Notes: a model not told the origin generated them from the letters alone. Shown: positions 37,792 through 48,168, counted from the stretch's first letter. The stretch: DNA of 64,000 nt from Desulfonatronum sp. SC1 (GCF_003046795.1 NZ_PZKN01000017.1:1-64000); one strand, 5' to 3'. Made by a program: numbers and translations.

Positions 37792-39482
37792 GTAAACTGC
37801 TCCTTGCGCAGCGTGTCCGTGACGGTCAGCTGCGTGTAGGCGTTGATGGCGGCGTAATTGCCCAGAAAAACGTCCAGAACCGAACCGAACAGGTGCATGT
37901 CCCCCTCGCCGGTGAAGCCCTGGCGGTCCAATTGGACCCGGATGTCCTGCCCGCGCAGCAGATAGCCCTGGACAAACCGATCCGCGGCTCGCAGGTCCAT
38001 GCCCACGATGCCTTCCACCCGTTGGGCGTTGGCCAGGACCGTGGCCCGGTCCCTGGTCTCCGTGAAGATGTACAGCTTGAGCACGGAGCGCAGATTCTCC
38101 GGCGTGGCCACGGACAGGTAGTTCAAAAACAAATGGGAGAGCAGCCGCCAGAGCAGGTTCTTGCCCAGGGGCGGCTGAACCGGGGCCGTGGGCGAGCGAA
38201 TATTGGCGAAATCGGCCAGCTCGGAGGACGACTCCGTGGGCATGCGCACGTCGCCCATGCGCAGGGTTTCCGGCAGGGAGGCGTTGGTGCACAGGATGTC
38301 CAGAGACAGGGTCTCCAGGCTGGGCTCCTTGTTCCCTCCGGGATAGGCCACGGAGAGGTGCAGTTCGGCCTTGCCGTCCAGGGGCGACAAGCGGTGATGC
38401 ACTGCGTAAACCGGAGTGGCCTCCACCTGCGGGTTGAACAATTCAAAGGGCAGGTATTCCCGTTCCTGCACCGTGCCCTGGACGAAACCGATAACCTTGT
38501 TCACTGCGTAAATCTGGTAGTGGCGGGGATTTTCCCCCCCTGCCCGGATGGGATAGTCCGCTCTTTTGTGGTCCAGGAGGATCGGGTCGGCCTGGTGCGG
38601 AAACAGGTTCAGGGCCGGGGTGACGAAAAGTTGAAAATGTTCGGCCCGCATGGCCGGCAGGTCCGGAGGCAGATCGGCGAAGTCAAACTCCAGGGAAAAG
38701 CCGGTACCCGAGCCCCGGTTGTGCCATCGGTCCAGGCCGTTGACGTCAAAAAACAGAAATTTTTCCGGCAAGACGAAATATTCCTGCAGGATGCGGTAGC
38801 CGGGGAAGGATCTGGCCGGAAAGGGAATCAGGGAATCGTCCTCGCCAAAGCCCACCGGGGTCACGGCCTTGGCACCCAGGGGGACCACCTTGCCGTCCGC
38901 GGCCACCAGCCGGACATCGCGCAGCCGGGTGAACAACAGCCAATTCCGGCGGGAGGCTTCGGTGTACACCCCGGCCAAGTGGAATCGCAGGGAGTTCGGA
39001 GTGAAGGAGGCCGCGTCCAGACCGGTCAGGGACAGGTCGATGCGCAACCTGCCGTGTCCGCCGGGCGCGGAAAACGATACCGAGGTCACGGACATGGGAA
39101 AAAGCCGGACGTCGTAGCTGGTGGTGAAGGTGCAACGGGTGCCCTCGGATTCTACGGAGTCGATGGCCGTGCCTTTTTTGATCACGATGATTTCACGCAG
39201 GCTGCGCTTGGGCGTGAAGCGGATCAGGGTGGCCGAGGGAATGGGGCGCAGATAGTGGGGAAAGATGAGCTGAATCAGCCCATGGACGATCTCCGGAAAA
39301 TCATCGTCCAGCTTTTCATAGATCAGTCCGGACAGAAAAGCCGTGCCTTCCAGCAGACGCTCCGCGTCCGGGTCCGCGGACTGGCCGGTGAGCATGGGCG
39401 CCAGGGCCGGATGGGCCTTGGCGAACTCCGCGGCCAGATCGCGCAGGTTGGACAGTTCTCGCTGGTAGTACTTCTCGATCAC
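37755..39482 (-). CDS. tssF: TssF, T6SS baseplate protein
   Basis: 575 residues from GTG 39482, with GGAG at normal spacing. The family opening EKYYQRELSNLRDLAAEFA is present, followed by GLIYEKLDDDFPEIVHGLIQ and the LFPHYLRPIPS motif near residue 75-85. Two TssF copies with TssG build the baseplate wedge around the VgrG hub. It starts five bases after tssE and runs 37 bases into tssG. There is nothing unusual in the sequence. Confidence 0.95.
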   Translation of the reverse strand: MIEKYYQRELSNLRDLAAEFAKAHPALAPMLTGQSADPDAERLLEGTAFLSGLIYEKLDDDFPEIVHGLIQLIFPHYLRPIPSATLIRFTPKRSLREIIVIKKGTAIDSVESEGTRCTFTTSYDVRLFPMSVTSVSFSAPGGHGRLRIDLSLTGLDAASFTPNSLRFHLAGVYTEASRRNWLLFTRLRDVRLVAADGKVVPLGAKAVTPVGFGEDDSLIPFPARSFPGYRILQEYFVLPEKFLFFDVNGLDRWHNRGSGTGFSLEFDFADLPPDLPAMRAEHFQLFVTPALNLFPHQADPILLDHKRADYPIRAGGENPRHYQIYAVNKVIGFVQGTVQEREYLPFELFNPQVEATPVYAVHHRLSPLDGKAELHLSVAYPGGNKEPSLETLSLDILCTNASLPETLRMGDVRMPTESSSELADFANIRSPTAPVQPPLGKNLLWRLLSHLFLNYLSVATPENLRSVLKLYIFTETRDRATVLANAQRVEGIVGMDLRAADRFVQGYLLRGQDIRVQLDRQGFTGEGDMHLFGSVLDVFLGNYAAINAYTQLTVTDTLRKEQFTWPIRLGDRVLL

Positions 39483-39487
39483 CCGGG

Positions 39488-39904
39488 CTACTCCAGTACG
39501 GTGATGTGGCCATCGGGATTGAGCACGGTCTCGAAAACCACGGGCATTTCCCGGCCTTCCACCCGGACCCTGGCCAAGAGCTTAAAGGCGATCATGAACG
39601 GCTTGTCCGGCCGAGGTTCAAAGTGGACCTTCACGCCCACCAGACGCGGTTCGTATTTGGTGATGACCTTGCTGATGGCGTCCTCGATTTCCGGCAGCGA
39701 ATCCGTGCCAAAGGAGCTGGCGATGCTGGAGAAATCCGGCACGCCGTAATCATCCGCAATAGGCGCGCTGCCCTGTCGCGTGTTCAAAATCTTGCCCAGA
39801 TGATTCAAAACCGAGGAAATGGCGATCTTCGGGTCCGTCTCCCCGCGCCAGTCCGGATCCGCTTCAATGGCCCGCAACCTCTCCAACAAGCGCTTTTCCC
39901 GCAT
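39488..39904 (-). CDS. tssE: TssE, T6SS gp25-like baseplate protein
   Basis: 138 residues. gp25-like fold with LLERLRAIE at the start, NHLGKILNTRQGSAPIADDYGVPDF (the family hallmark region) and a YEPRL segment matching the conserved EPR motif of gp25. It nucleates sheath polymerisation at the baseplate. ATG 39904 has GAGGG upstream. It is separated from hcp by about 80 bases containing a strong hairpin, so its expression can be set apart from hcp. Confidence 0.93.
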   Translation of the reverse strand: MREKRLLERLRAIEADPDWRGETDPKIAISSVLNHLGKILNTRQGSAPIADDYGVPDFSSIASSFGTDSLPEIEDAISKVITKYEPRLVGVKVHFEPRPDKPFMIAFKLLARVRVEGREMPVVFETVLNPDGHITVLE

Positions 39905-39923
39905 GGATTAGGGTCCCTCAAGT

Positions 39924-39974
39924 ATCGATCACACTCCGAAGGACGACTGTTCTTCGTCCTTCGGAGTGATCGAT
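39924..39974 (-). promoter_or_regulatory. Strong hairpin between hcp and tssE
   Basis: A 21-bp stem interrupted only by a 2-nt bulge (39924-39946 with 39954-39974) and a 7-nt loop. On the minus strand no T run follows, so it is not a classic terminator. It may act as an mRNA processing or stability element protecting the abundant hcp transcript, or as a leaky terminator. Confidence 0.65.
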
Positions 39975-39984
39975 TCGGAGCGGA

Positions 39985-40464
39985 TTACTTCTTCCAGTCA
40001 TCCGTGTATTCGATGTTGCCATCGTTGAAGGTCCAGGTGATCTTGGAGTAGGTCATGGCGACCTCTTCCATGTCATGATAGGGCTTGTTGTCCGCAAGGA
40101 AGGTCATTGGAGTGTACTCGCGCATGCTGACGATGATCGCGTTTTCCATCTTCACTGTGTAGTACTTTTCCTCGGTTCCGTCGTCCTTGATCCGGTAATA
40201 GTCCAGGGTCACCTCGCACTGTTCGCCGGTGCAGCAGGCCTTGAACAGCTTGGGCGAGGCCGGGTCCTTGTGCTTGGTGATGGAAAAAGGATGGTGAATG
40301 CGCTGCCCGGTGGGCAGGCCGGTATGGGTGTCCTTGGGAATCTCTACCACGTGATCCGAGGCGTAGACCAGAACCTTGTCCTTCTTGTCGCCACCCTGGG
40401 CGCAGTCGCCCTTGATGTCGCCCTGGGAGTTGCCTTTTACCGCCATGTACGCCGTCATTGCCAT
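39985..40464 (-). CDS. hcp: Hcp, T6SS inner-tube protein
   Basis: 159 residues, with GGAGGG at good spacing before ATG 40464. Opening MAMTAYMAVKGNSQGDIKGD and the later HHPFSITKHKDPASPKL and ITWTFNDGNIEYTDDW match Hcp1-type proteins. Hexamers of Hcp stack into the tube that is shot out of the cell, and can carry small effectors. It lies between tssC and the hairpin. Only one hcp is present in the cluster. The protein has two cysteines (ACCTGEQC region contains three), more than common Hcp, possibly of interest for ring stability. Confidence 0.95.
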   Translation of the reverse strand: MAMTAYMAVKGNSQGDIKGDCAQGGDKKDKVLVYASDHVVEIPKDTHTGLPTGQRIHHPFSITKHKDPASPKLFKACCTGEQCEVTLDYYRIKDDGTEEKYYTVKMENAIIVSMREYTPMTFLADNKPYHDMEEVAMTYSKITWTFNDGNIEYTDDWKK

Positions 40465-40500
40465 TTTCGAACCCTCCGTTGGATGTGGTTTTTCGAAGAA

Positions 40501-41982
40501 TTATTCTTTGTCCAGTTTGCCGACCAGTGAAAGGGTAAAGCTGGCGCCCATATACTTGAAGTGGGGTCTGGCCTTCAGGCTGACCGAATACCAGCCAGGA
40601 TCCCCGGCCACGTCGTGGACCTCGATCTGCGCCATGCGCAGGGGCCGCTTGCTGCGGGTGGTGGGGTCCGGGTTGTCCATTTCCGTGACATACTGGCTGA
40701 TCCACTTGTTCAGTTCGCGCTCCAGGTCCACTCTCTCCTTCCAGGTGCCGATGTTTTCCCGCTGGATGACCTTGATGTAATGGGCCAGACGGTTCATGAC
40801 CATCATGTACGGCAACTGGGTGGACAGCCTGAAGTTCAGCTCCGCGGCCTTGCCTTCCGGGGTGTCCGGGAAAATTTTCGGAGCCTGGGCCGAGTTGGCC
40901 GAGAAGAAGGCCGCGTTGTCCGATCCCTTGCGCATGGTCAGGGCGATGAAGCCTTCCTCGGCCAGTTCGTATTCCCGGCGCTCGGAGATCAGTACCTGGG
41001 TCGGAATCTTGGTTTGGGTCTGGCCCATGGCCTCGAACTGGTACAGCGGCAGATTGTCCACTTCCCCGCCGCCCTGGGGGCCGATGATGTTGGCGCACCA
41101 ACGATACTTGGCGAAGCTGTCCGTCAGCCGGGAGGCGAAGGCGAAGGCCGTGTTCCCCCAGCAGAAATCGTCGTTGTGCTGGGCCTCTTCCCGGAAGGAG
41201 AAGCTCTTGGCCGGGACCGTGGTGGGCGAATAGGGCAACCGGAGCAAAAATTTGGGCAGGGTCAGGCCCACGTAACGGGCGTCCTCGGTCTCCCGGAACG
41301 ACCGCCACTTGGTGTACTGTGGCATGTCGAAGATGGAATGCAGATCCTTCAGGTTGGGGAGCTGTTCCCAGGTGTCGATGCCGAAGAAATCCTTGCCCGC
41401 CGCGGCGATGAACGGGGCATGGGCCATGGCCGAAACCGAGGCCACGTACTGCAACAGCGAGACGTCCTGAGGGCCAGGGCCAAAATCGTAGTTGGCCACC
41501 ATGGCCCCGATGGGCTTGCCGCCGAACTGGCCGTACTCCGCTGTGTAGACCTGCTTGTACAGTCCGGACTTGACCACTTCCGGGGCGTCTTCGAAGTCTG
41601 AAAGCAGGTCTTCCTTGGAGACGTTGATGAATTCCACCTTGATGTTCTGTCGGAAATCCGTTCGATCCACCAAAAACTTCAGGGAACGCCAGGAGCTTTC
41701 CAACTGCTGGAACTGCTTGTCGTGCATTACCGTATTGACCTGGGCCGAGAGCTTCTGGTCGATTTCGGAGATCATGTCGTCCACCAGCGCACCGGATATC
41801 TTGGCGTCGGTATTGCGCTCCACGATCTGCTTCAAAAAGGCCTGCAAGCCGGCCTTGGTCATGGAATAGCCTTCATCCGAAGGCTTGACCTTGGAGGCCT
41901 CAACGATTTCATCCAGGAGGCTGCCCCCCTCGGAGGCTTGGGCTCCGGCGGCTTCCTGGGCTTGAACCTGTTCATCTGCCAT
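40501..41982 (-). CDS. tssC: TssC, T6SS large sheath protein
   Basis: 493 residues with AAGGAGG before ATG 41982. VipB/TssC family: an N-terminal helical region for TssB contact, SSWRSLKFLVDRTDF near residues 93-107, FDMPQYTKWRSFRETEDARYVGLTLPKFLLR in the middle (hallmark), and a C-terminal end ASFTLSLVGKLDKE that forms the ClpV-regulated sheath surface. Together with TssB it forms the contractile sheath. It follows tssB after 12 bases and precedes hcp by 36. Confidence 0.96.
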   Translation of the reverse strand: MADEQVQAQEAAGAQASEGGSLLDEIVEASKVKPSDEGYSMTKAGLQAFLKQIVERNTDAKISGALVDDMISEIDQKLSAQVNTVMHDKQFQQLESSWRSLKFLVDRTDFRQNIKVEFINVSKEDLLSDFEDAPEVVKSGLYKQVYTAEYGQFGGKPIGAMVANYDFGPGPQDVSLLQYVASVSAMAHAPFIAAAGKDFFGIDTWEQLPNLKDLHSIFDMPQYTKWRSFRETEDARYVGLTLPKFLLRLPYSPTTVPAKSFSFREEAQHNDDFCWGNTAFAFASRLTDSFAKYRWCANIIGPQGGGEVDNLPLYQFEAMGQTQTKIPTQVLISERREYELAEEGFIALTMRKGSDNAAFFSANSAQAPKIFPDTPEGKAAELNFRLSTQLPYMMVMNRLAHYIKVIQRENIGTWKERVDLERELNKWISQYVTEMDNPDPTTRSKRPLRMAQIEVHDVAGDPGWYSVSLKARPHFKYMGASFTLSLVGKLDKE

Positions 41983-41994
41983 GATTGATCCTCC

Positions 41995-42480
41995 TTACCC
42001 TTCGATTCCCAGTTCCTTGAGCAACTTGGCCCGCGCGCCCTCGTCCTTGACCAGTTCCTGCACCTTTTTACGGAAATCCGGTACGTTGGCCAGGGGACCC
42101 TTGAGCGCCTTGAGCGCCTCGCGCAGCTCCATCAGTTTAGCCAGTTCGGGGACCTTGCGGACAATGGCGTCCGGCTCGAAGTCCTTGAGGCTGTCAAACT
42201 TGAGGTTGACGGCCATCTGGGCGTCTTCCTCGTCGGAAAGCCGGTTGGGAACGTTTACGGTCATTTCCAGCCCCTGGGCCTTGAGCACGTCGTTGAAGTT
42301 GTCCTTGTCCACGGAGACGGGATCCCGGTCCTCAACCATCCGGTCGTCGGGACGCTGCGTGAAGTCGCCCAGAATTATCATCTTCAGCGGCAACTCCACC
42401 TCTTCCTTGGCGTCTCCCGTGGCGGGCCGATACACGATGTTCACCCGCTCCTTGGGGGCGATGGATCCTTCCTTCGTCAT
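41995..42480 (-). CDS. tssB: TssB, T6SS small sheath protein
   Basis: 161 residues from ATG 42480, chosen because GAGGAGG stands six bases upstream; another ATG two codons earlier directly abuts the site. VipA/TssB hallmarks are present: ERVNIVYRPATGDAKEEVELPLK and LGDFT at about residue 39, plus the helical C-terminus (LMELREALKALKGPLANVPD) that carries the ClpV-recognised region. It is separated from tssA by 235 bases that may hold a second promoter. Confidence 0.95.
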   Translation of the reverse strand: MTKEGSIAPKERVNIVYRPATGDAKEEVELPLKMIILGDFTQRPDDRMVEDRDPVSVDKDNFNDVLKAQGLEMTVNVPNRLSDEEDAQMAVNLKFDSLKDFEPDAIVRKVPELAKLMELREALKALKGPLANVPDFRKKVQELVKDEGARAKLLKELGIEG

Positions 42481-42714
42481 TGACATCCTCCTCGGTGATA
42501 ATATGGCGGCCGCGTTATTGCCAAAAATATACACTCAGCCGATTCTTGCCTGCATATTTGTATGGTATTGAATAGGAACATGGCAAGGAAAAAGTATCGA
42601 CGAGTTCTTCGATTCAAGCACATTGCTCTTCAATATCTTGGTATATTTTTGTATTACAATTTTCGTCCCGCAAGAAGCAGCGCAACGCGCCCAGAGACGC
42701 TCCCGCTCATGGGA
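42481..42714. other. tssA-tssB intergenic region
   Basis: AT-richer than its neighbours and non-coding. A candidate promoter for tssB lies at 42558-42586; I see no clear terminator for tssA. Confidence 0.4.
42558..42586 (-). promoter_or_regulatory. Candidate sigma-70 promoter for tssB onwards
   Basis: On the minus strand TTGCCA (42586-42581) is followed after 17 bases by ATACAA (42563-42558). The -10 match is weak. If real, the sheath-tube genes could be expressed independently of tssA. Confidence 0.3.
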
Positions 42715-44358
42715 TCAAATCGCCAGATTCAGGGCCGCCGCCGGGCGGATCCGTCCGACCATCCCGGCCAATTCCCTGGCTCGCGCCAGGTTGGCCTCCC
42801 CGCCCTTGCCCAGGTACGCTCCATGGCAGGCTCGCAGCACATCCACGGTCAGCTCCGGGGCCCAGGTCGCGAGGTCTCGATTTTCCATTTCCGTCAATAG
42901 CTCCTCGGCCAGGGTCACGGCCAGGGCGAAGCGCCCGGATCGGGAAAGCATGTCCATCTGGGCCAGACGCAACTGGATTTTTGCAGGACCGTTGGGCGCG
43001 GCCCGCAGGGCCGTGGAGAGGGCGTCCAGGGCTCCGGGCTCGTCCTTTTTGGTGTACCGGGACTCGGCTTGCTCCAGGGCCCGATGCACGAATTCGTCAT
43101 CCTCGGCTGCTCCACCTTGTGTGCCCGTGCCCCGAGCGCCACCGGCCAGCGTCGTAATCCATGCCTTGGTTTCGGGATCGGCAAAGGGCGTTCCATCGAC
43201 AAAGGCAAGCTGTTCGAGCCCTTGAAAACGCGTCAGCAAATCCCACAACTCGCCCCGAACCACGGCCAGGGCCGGCGCGTAGTCCTCTCCCAGGCCCTCC
43301 AGAGCCTTGGCCGTCACCTGCTGCAAGTCGAACCAGAAAATGGCTCCGGGGAAGCGGCTTTCCGCGGCAAACGCGGCCTCACGGAACTTGCCCTCGGCGA
43401 TCAGCTTGCGCAAAGCCGCCTTGATGTCCACGTCCGGGGCCGGAATCATGGTCTGGCCGCCCTGGTTCGGAGGCAACGTCTTTACGGCGAGCCACGCCGC
43501 TATTCTGGCTGCCTTCCAAACCCACGAGTCCGTGGGATCGGCACCGCGCCCGAGGCCGACGAAGGCGGTCGCGGCTGCTCCCAAGGCCTTGCGTGCCGAT
43601 GCGACGTCCTCGGGGGGCACGGCGGAGAGGACCGGGGAGGCCGACTTAGCCGAGGATGGAGCCTGGGCTTCCGAGCGTGAAGGCGACGGTTCTGAGACCT
43701 TATCCTCTCCGTTGTCCTGAGCTTGGGTCCGGTTCTGGGCCTGGGCCTGACCCTGGTCCTGTCCCTGAGTCTGATCTGCAGGATCTTCGCCCGACTTCCC
43801 TCTCTGCTCCTCCTGAGGAGGAGACTGGACCGGAAGTCTTTTCACCGCGACGATCACATCTCTTAAAGGCGGCAAATCAGGCAGCAGCTCGCCAAGGCTC
43901 TTGTCCAGGGCCTCGACGTTTTCCAGAATGGTTCGGTGCAGTTCCGCGGGGACGGGGTCAGGCGGCAAGCCCTTCAACCAGGCCGTGGTCTTTTCCTGCC
44001 ACCAGGAAAAAGCGTTTATCCGTCCCCGCAGGCGTTTTTTGGGCGGAAAGCAGTCGTCCCAAAAGGAGGCGACCATGTCCCGCAGCACCTGACTTCCGGT
44101 GCCCATGCCCTCTAGGCCGGCCTCGTGCAGCAGCCCCACGGACAAGTACACAGCGGCCAGAAGATCCTTGGATTTGGTTTCAAGGATGTTCGTCCCAAGC
44201 TCCACGACCCGCTTCCAACTCACCTCGGTCAGATTGGTCACTGAGTTCAGCTTGTCGATTTCCCCCTGAAGCTGGTCGTACTCAAGGTCGTACCGGGCGT
44301 CTTGGCCCACGGGGCTTGCGCCGGGAATCGGCTCCCGGCCGAGAGCGTTCAGGTCCAT
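42715..44358 (-). CDS. tssA: TssA, T6SS assembly cap protein
   Basis: 547 residues. N-terminal ImpA domain (about 1-140, with PIPGASPVGQDARYDLEYDQLQ and WDDCFPPKKRLRGRINAFSWW), a Gln/Asp/Ala-rich linker (about 185-260), and a C-terminal VasJ-like helical domain (about 280-547). TssA primes tube and sheath assembly and caps the distal end. The linker run QTQGQDQGQAQAQNRTQAQD is encoded by a repetitive tract (43720-43780). It is the first gene of the T6SS run; AAGGA precedes ATG 44358. It is divergent from the photolyase gene. Confidence 0.92.
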   Translation of the reverse strand: MDLNALGREPIPGASPVGQDARYDLEYDQLQGEIDKLNSVTNLTEVSWKRVVELGTNILETKSKDLLAAVYLSVGLLHEAGLEGMGTGSQVLRDMVASFWDDCFPPKKRLRGRINAFSWWQEKTTAWLKGLPPDPVPAELHRTILENVEALDKSLGELLPDLPPLRDVIVAVKRLPVQSPPQEEQRGKSGEDPADQTQGQDQGQAQAQNRTQAQDNGEDKVSEPSPSRSEAQAPSSAKSASPVLSAVPPEDVASARKALGAAATAFVGLGRGADPTDSWVWKAARIAAWLAVKTLPPNQGGQTMIPAPDVDIKAALRKLIAEGKFREAAFAAESRFPGAIFWFDLQQVTAKALEGLGEDYAPALAVVRGELWDLLTRFQGLEQLAFVDGTPFADPETKAWITTLAGGARGTGTQGGAAEDDEFVHRALEQAESRYTKKDEPGALDALSTALRAAPNGPAKIQLRLAQMDMLSRSGRFALAVTLAEELLTEMENRDLATWAPELTVDVLRACHGAYLGKGGEANLARARELAGMVGRIRPAAALNLAI

Positions 44359-44588
44359 GAAATTCCCATCCTTCGACGTCTATTATTGTTTGTCTGTCAC
44401 TGTCTGGCTGATGACCAAGAGATCGCGCATCGACGCCGACCGTCGACATCACATTGCAAAACCTCTACATCTGAATGACGGAGTTTGCCAACCATCTCGT
44501 GGAAGGTGCCGCTACAACCATATTCCAAAAGCAGACCATTCCAGCGCACCAAGTCGCTCCTGCAAGCCCCTCCCTGAACCCCTACCAC

Positions 44589-45959
<1,371 letters not shown>

Positions 45960-46006
45960 AAAACCATCGCGGCCATTCCGTCACGACAAACCTCGAGGAT
46001 TCGACC

Positions 46007-46846
46007 ATGCCCCGTTGGCTCAATCTACTCAAATCCATCAAGTCCCTGATCGCCTCGCCCGGCGACGTCCGGATCACCTCCATTGACGCCGACCAAGCCC
46101 GGAGTCTGCTGGACGCCGAACCGGAGATCCAGATCGTGGACGTCCGGCAGCCCAAGGAATACCGCCGAGGCCATCTTCCCGGAGCACGATTGCTGCCCGT
46201 GGCCGATCTGGACGAAAAACTCGATGAACTGGCCAAGGACAAGCCGGTTCTGGTCTACTGCGCCATCGGCGGCCGAAGCAAAGTCGCGGCCCACATGCTG
46301 GCCGGAAGAGGCTTCGAACGGGTCCTGAACCTCAGCGGCGGCTTCAAAGCCTGGAATGGCTGGACCGGTTTCGGGGATTACGAGTTGGGGTTGGAACACT
46401 TCTCGCCGCCCATGTCCCTGGAACGAACCCTGAACGTCGCCTACCTCATGGAAGCGGCCTTGGAAGCGTTCTATCGGGACATGACCGGTAAAGTGGCCGA
46501 CCCGGAGGCCGCCCGACTTTTCCAGACCCTGGCTGATGTGGAAGTGAAGCACAAAGCCGCCGTGGCCAGGCGGATGGAGGATGCCGACGTCCCGAAGGAC
46601 GTTGGCGGCGAGGCCGTTCCCGAGGGGGGCATGCCTCTGGAGGAGCACATGCGTCGCATGGGCGTGGACCTGACCAGCGTCGAGGACATCGTGGATTTTG
46701 CCATGGCCGTGGAGGCCCAGGCCTTGGATCTTTACTCTCGCGCCGCTTTCCAGGCTCAGGGCGATGTTAGATCCTTTCTGGAAACCATGGCCGTCGAGGA
46801 AAAAACGCACCTGCGGCACCTAGGTGAACTGCTGGATCGTCCGTAA
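46007..46846 (+). CDS. Rhodanese-rubrerythrin fusion protein
   Basis: 279 residues. Residues 20-120 form a rhodanese domain with active-site Cys85 in VYCAIGGRS, which could carry a persulfide. Residues 135-279 form a ferritin-like rubrerythrin domain with candidate diiron ligands Glu149, Glu179 with His182, Glu236 and Glu264 or 265 with His268. There is no C-terminal rubredoxin domain. The fusion joins sulfur transfer to peroxide or oxygen handling. It lies between the photolyase and an FAD/NAD(P) oxidoreductase, which could supply electrons. ATG 46007 has GAGGA upstream. Confidence 0.88.
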   Translation: MPRWLNLLKSIKSLIASPGDVRITSIDADQARSLLDAEPEIQIVDVRQPKEYRRGHLPGARLLPVADLDEKLDELAKDKPVLVYCAIGGRSKVAAHMLAGRGFERVLNLSGGFKAWNGWTGFGDYELGLEHFSPPMSLERTLNVAYLMEAALEAFYRDMTGKVADPEAARLFQTLADVEVKHKAAVARRMEDADVPKDVGGEAVPEGGMPLEEHMRRMGVDLTSVEDIVDFAMAVEAQALDLYSRAAFQAQGDVRSFLETMAVEEKTHLRHLGELLDRP

Positions 46847-46888
46847 CGGTTTTCGAAGTCAATCCGCAACAGGGAGCAACGTCAAGCC

Positions 46889-48061
46889 ATGCCCAGACTT
46901 CTCCTGGCCGGAGCCGGCCATGCGCACATGGCCGTAATGGCGGCCATTCCGGAGTTGGTGGCCAAAGGCCATCACGTAACCGCCATCGGTCCCGGAGAAC
47001 GCCACTATTATTCCGGCATGGGACCGGGCATGCTCGGGGGGACCTACCAGCCGGAGGAAATCAGCTTTCCGGTGCGTGACATGGTGGAGAGTCGAGGCGG
47101 AGTCTTTATCCAAGACACGGTTGCGGCCATTGACCCGGCCCGCCATGTAGTGATTTTGAAATCCGGCCACGAAGAGCCCTACGACGTGTTGAGCTGCAAC
47201 CTGGGCAGCTTCGTCCCTCGGGACCTGACAACCAAAGACAGTGCTGGGGTGACGGATCGGTTGAATTGGCAAGAGGGAGACGATACGTCACGGCCAGTTT
47301 TTCCGGCCAAACCCATTGAGCAGCTATGGCAAGCCCGCCGGCACATCCTTGGTCTGGCCCGCGACCGTCCGGTCCGGGTGGGAGTGTGCGGCGGTGGTCC
47401 GGCGGCCCTGGAAATCGCCGGCAACGCCTGGGCCGCGGGCAGGGAAAACGGGGGTAAAGGTTGCGTGGTTCAACTGTTTGTCGGCGGCAGATTACTCAGG
47501 ACCATGCCGGAAAAAGTCCGTCGCCTGGCCAAAAAAGCCCTGCGCAAACGGGGGATCGAGGTCATAGAGGGGAGCTACGTGCGGTCCGTGCAATCCGAGG
47601 TAGTTCTCCTGGAAAACGAACAGCGGCATGCTCAGGACGTGGTCTTTTTGGCCTTGGGGGTCCGGCCGTCGCCGGTCTTCCGGGCTTCCGGCCTGGAGGT
47701 GAGCGAGGACGGCGGACTGTTGGTCGATCAATGCCTGCAAAGCCTTTCCCACCCGGACATTTTCGGTGGAGGCGACTGCATCACCTTCGCGCCCAGGCCG
47801 CTGGACAAGGTGGGCGTCTATGCCGTGCGTCAGAATCCCGTGCTGCTGCACAACCTCCAGGCCCAACTGGAGGGTCGTTCTCTCAAAGCCTTTGATCCGG
47901 GCGGGACGTACCTGTTGATCTTCAACATCGGAGGAGGACAGGGCATTCTGCATAAAAGCGGCGTCGCCTTCGGCGGGCGTACGGCTTTTTGGATCAAGGA
48001 CTATATCGACCGTAAATTCATCAAGAAATATCTCCCAAACGTCCCCTCCGGAACCAACTGA
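46889..48061 (+). CDS. FAD-dependent pyridine-nucleotide-disulfide oxidoreductase
   Basis: 390 residues. N-terminal FAD site LLLAGAGHAHMAVM (4-17), then the YYSGMGPGMLGG motif near residue 50, a second nucleotide-binding loop VGVCGGGPAALEIAG near residue 170, and FAD-closing GGGDCITFAPRP near residue 293. It is closest in style to NDH-2-like oxidoreductases and to the domain fused to SelD in some bacteria (GHSHV and YSGMLPG motifs). No paired redox cysteines are seen, so disulfide chemistry is unlikely; quinone or protein (for example rubrerythrin) reduction is plausible. It is 42 bases after the rhodanese-rubrerythrin gene. Confidence 0.82.
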   Translation: MPRLLLAGAGHAHMAVMAAIPELVAKGHHVTAIGPGERHYYSGMGPGMLGGTYQPEEISFPVRDMVESRGGVFIQDTVAAIDPARHVVILKSGHEEPYDVLSCNLGSFVPRDLTTKDSAGVTDRLNWQEGDDTSRPVFPAKPIEQLWQARRHILGLARDRPVRVGVCGGGPAALEIAGNAWAAGRENGGKGCVVQLFVGGRLLRTMPEKVRRLAKKALRKRGIEVIEGSYVRSVQSEVVLLENEQRHAQDVVFLALGVRPSPVFRASGLEVSEDGGLLVDQCLQSLSHPDIFGGGDCITFAPRPLDKVGVYAVRQNPVLLHNLQAQLEGRSLKAFDPGGTYLLIFNIGGGQGILHKSGVAFGGRTAFWIKDYIDRKFIKKYLPNVPSGTN

Positions 48062-48076
48062 AATAATCAACGTCGC

Positions 48077-48131
48077 AAAAAAAACGGCCCGGCAACGTGT
48101 TCAACACGCCGCCGGGCCGTTTCGTTTTTTT
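48077..48131. terminator. Bidirectional terminator
   Basis: An 11-bp GC-rich stem (48083-48093 with 48111-48121), with A-runs on the left and T-runs on the right. It separates the converging oxidoreductase and amidase genes. Confidence 0.9.
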
Positions 48132-48168
48132 AGGAAAGCAGAAGCGGGTTTGGCAAACGTTGCGCGAA

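Noticed and set aside
26639-41601. Long plus-strand frames opposite the T6SS genes
   Set aside because: All lie antisense to intact tss genes and have shadow-type composition.
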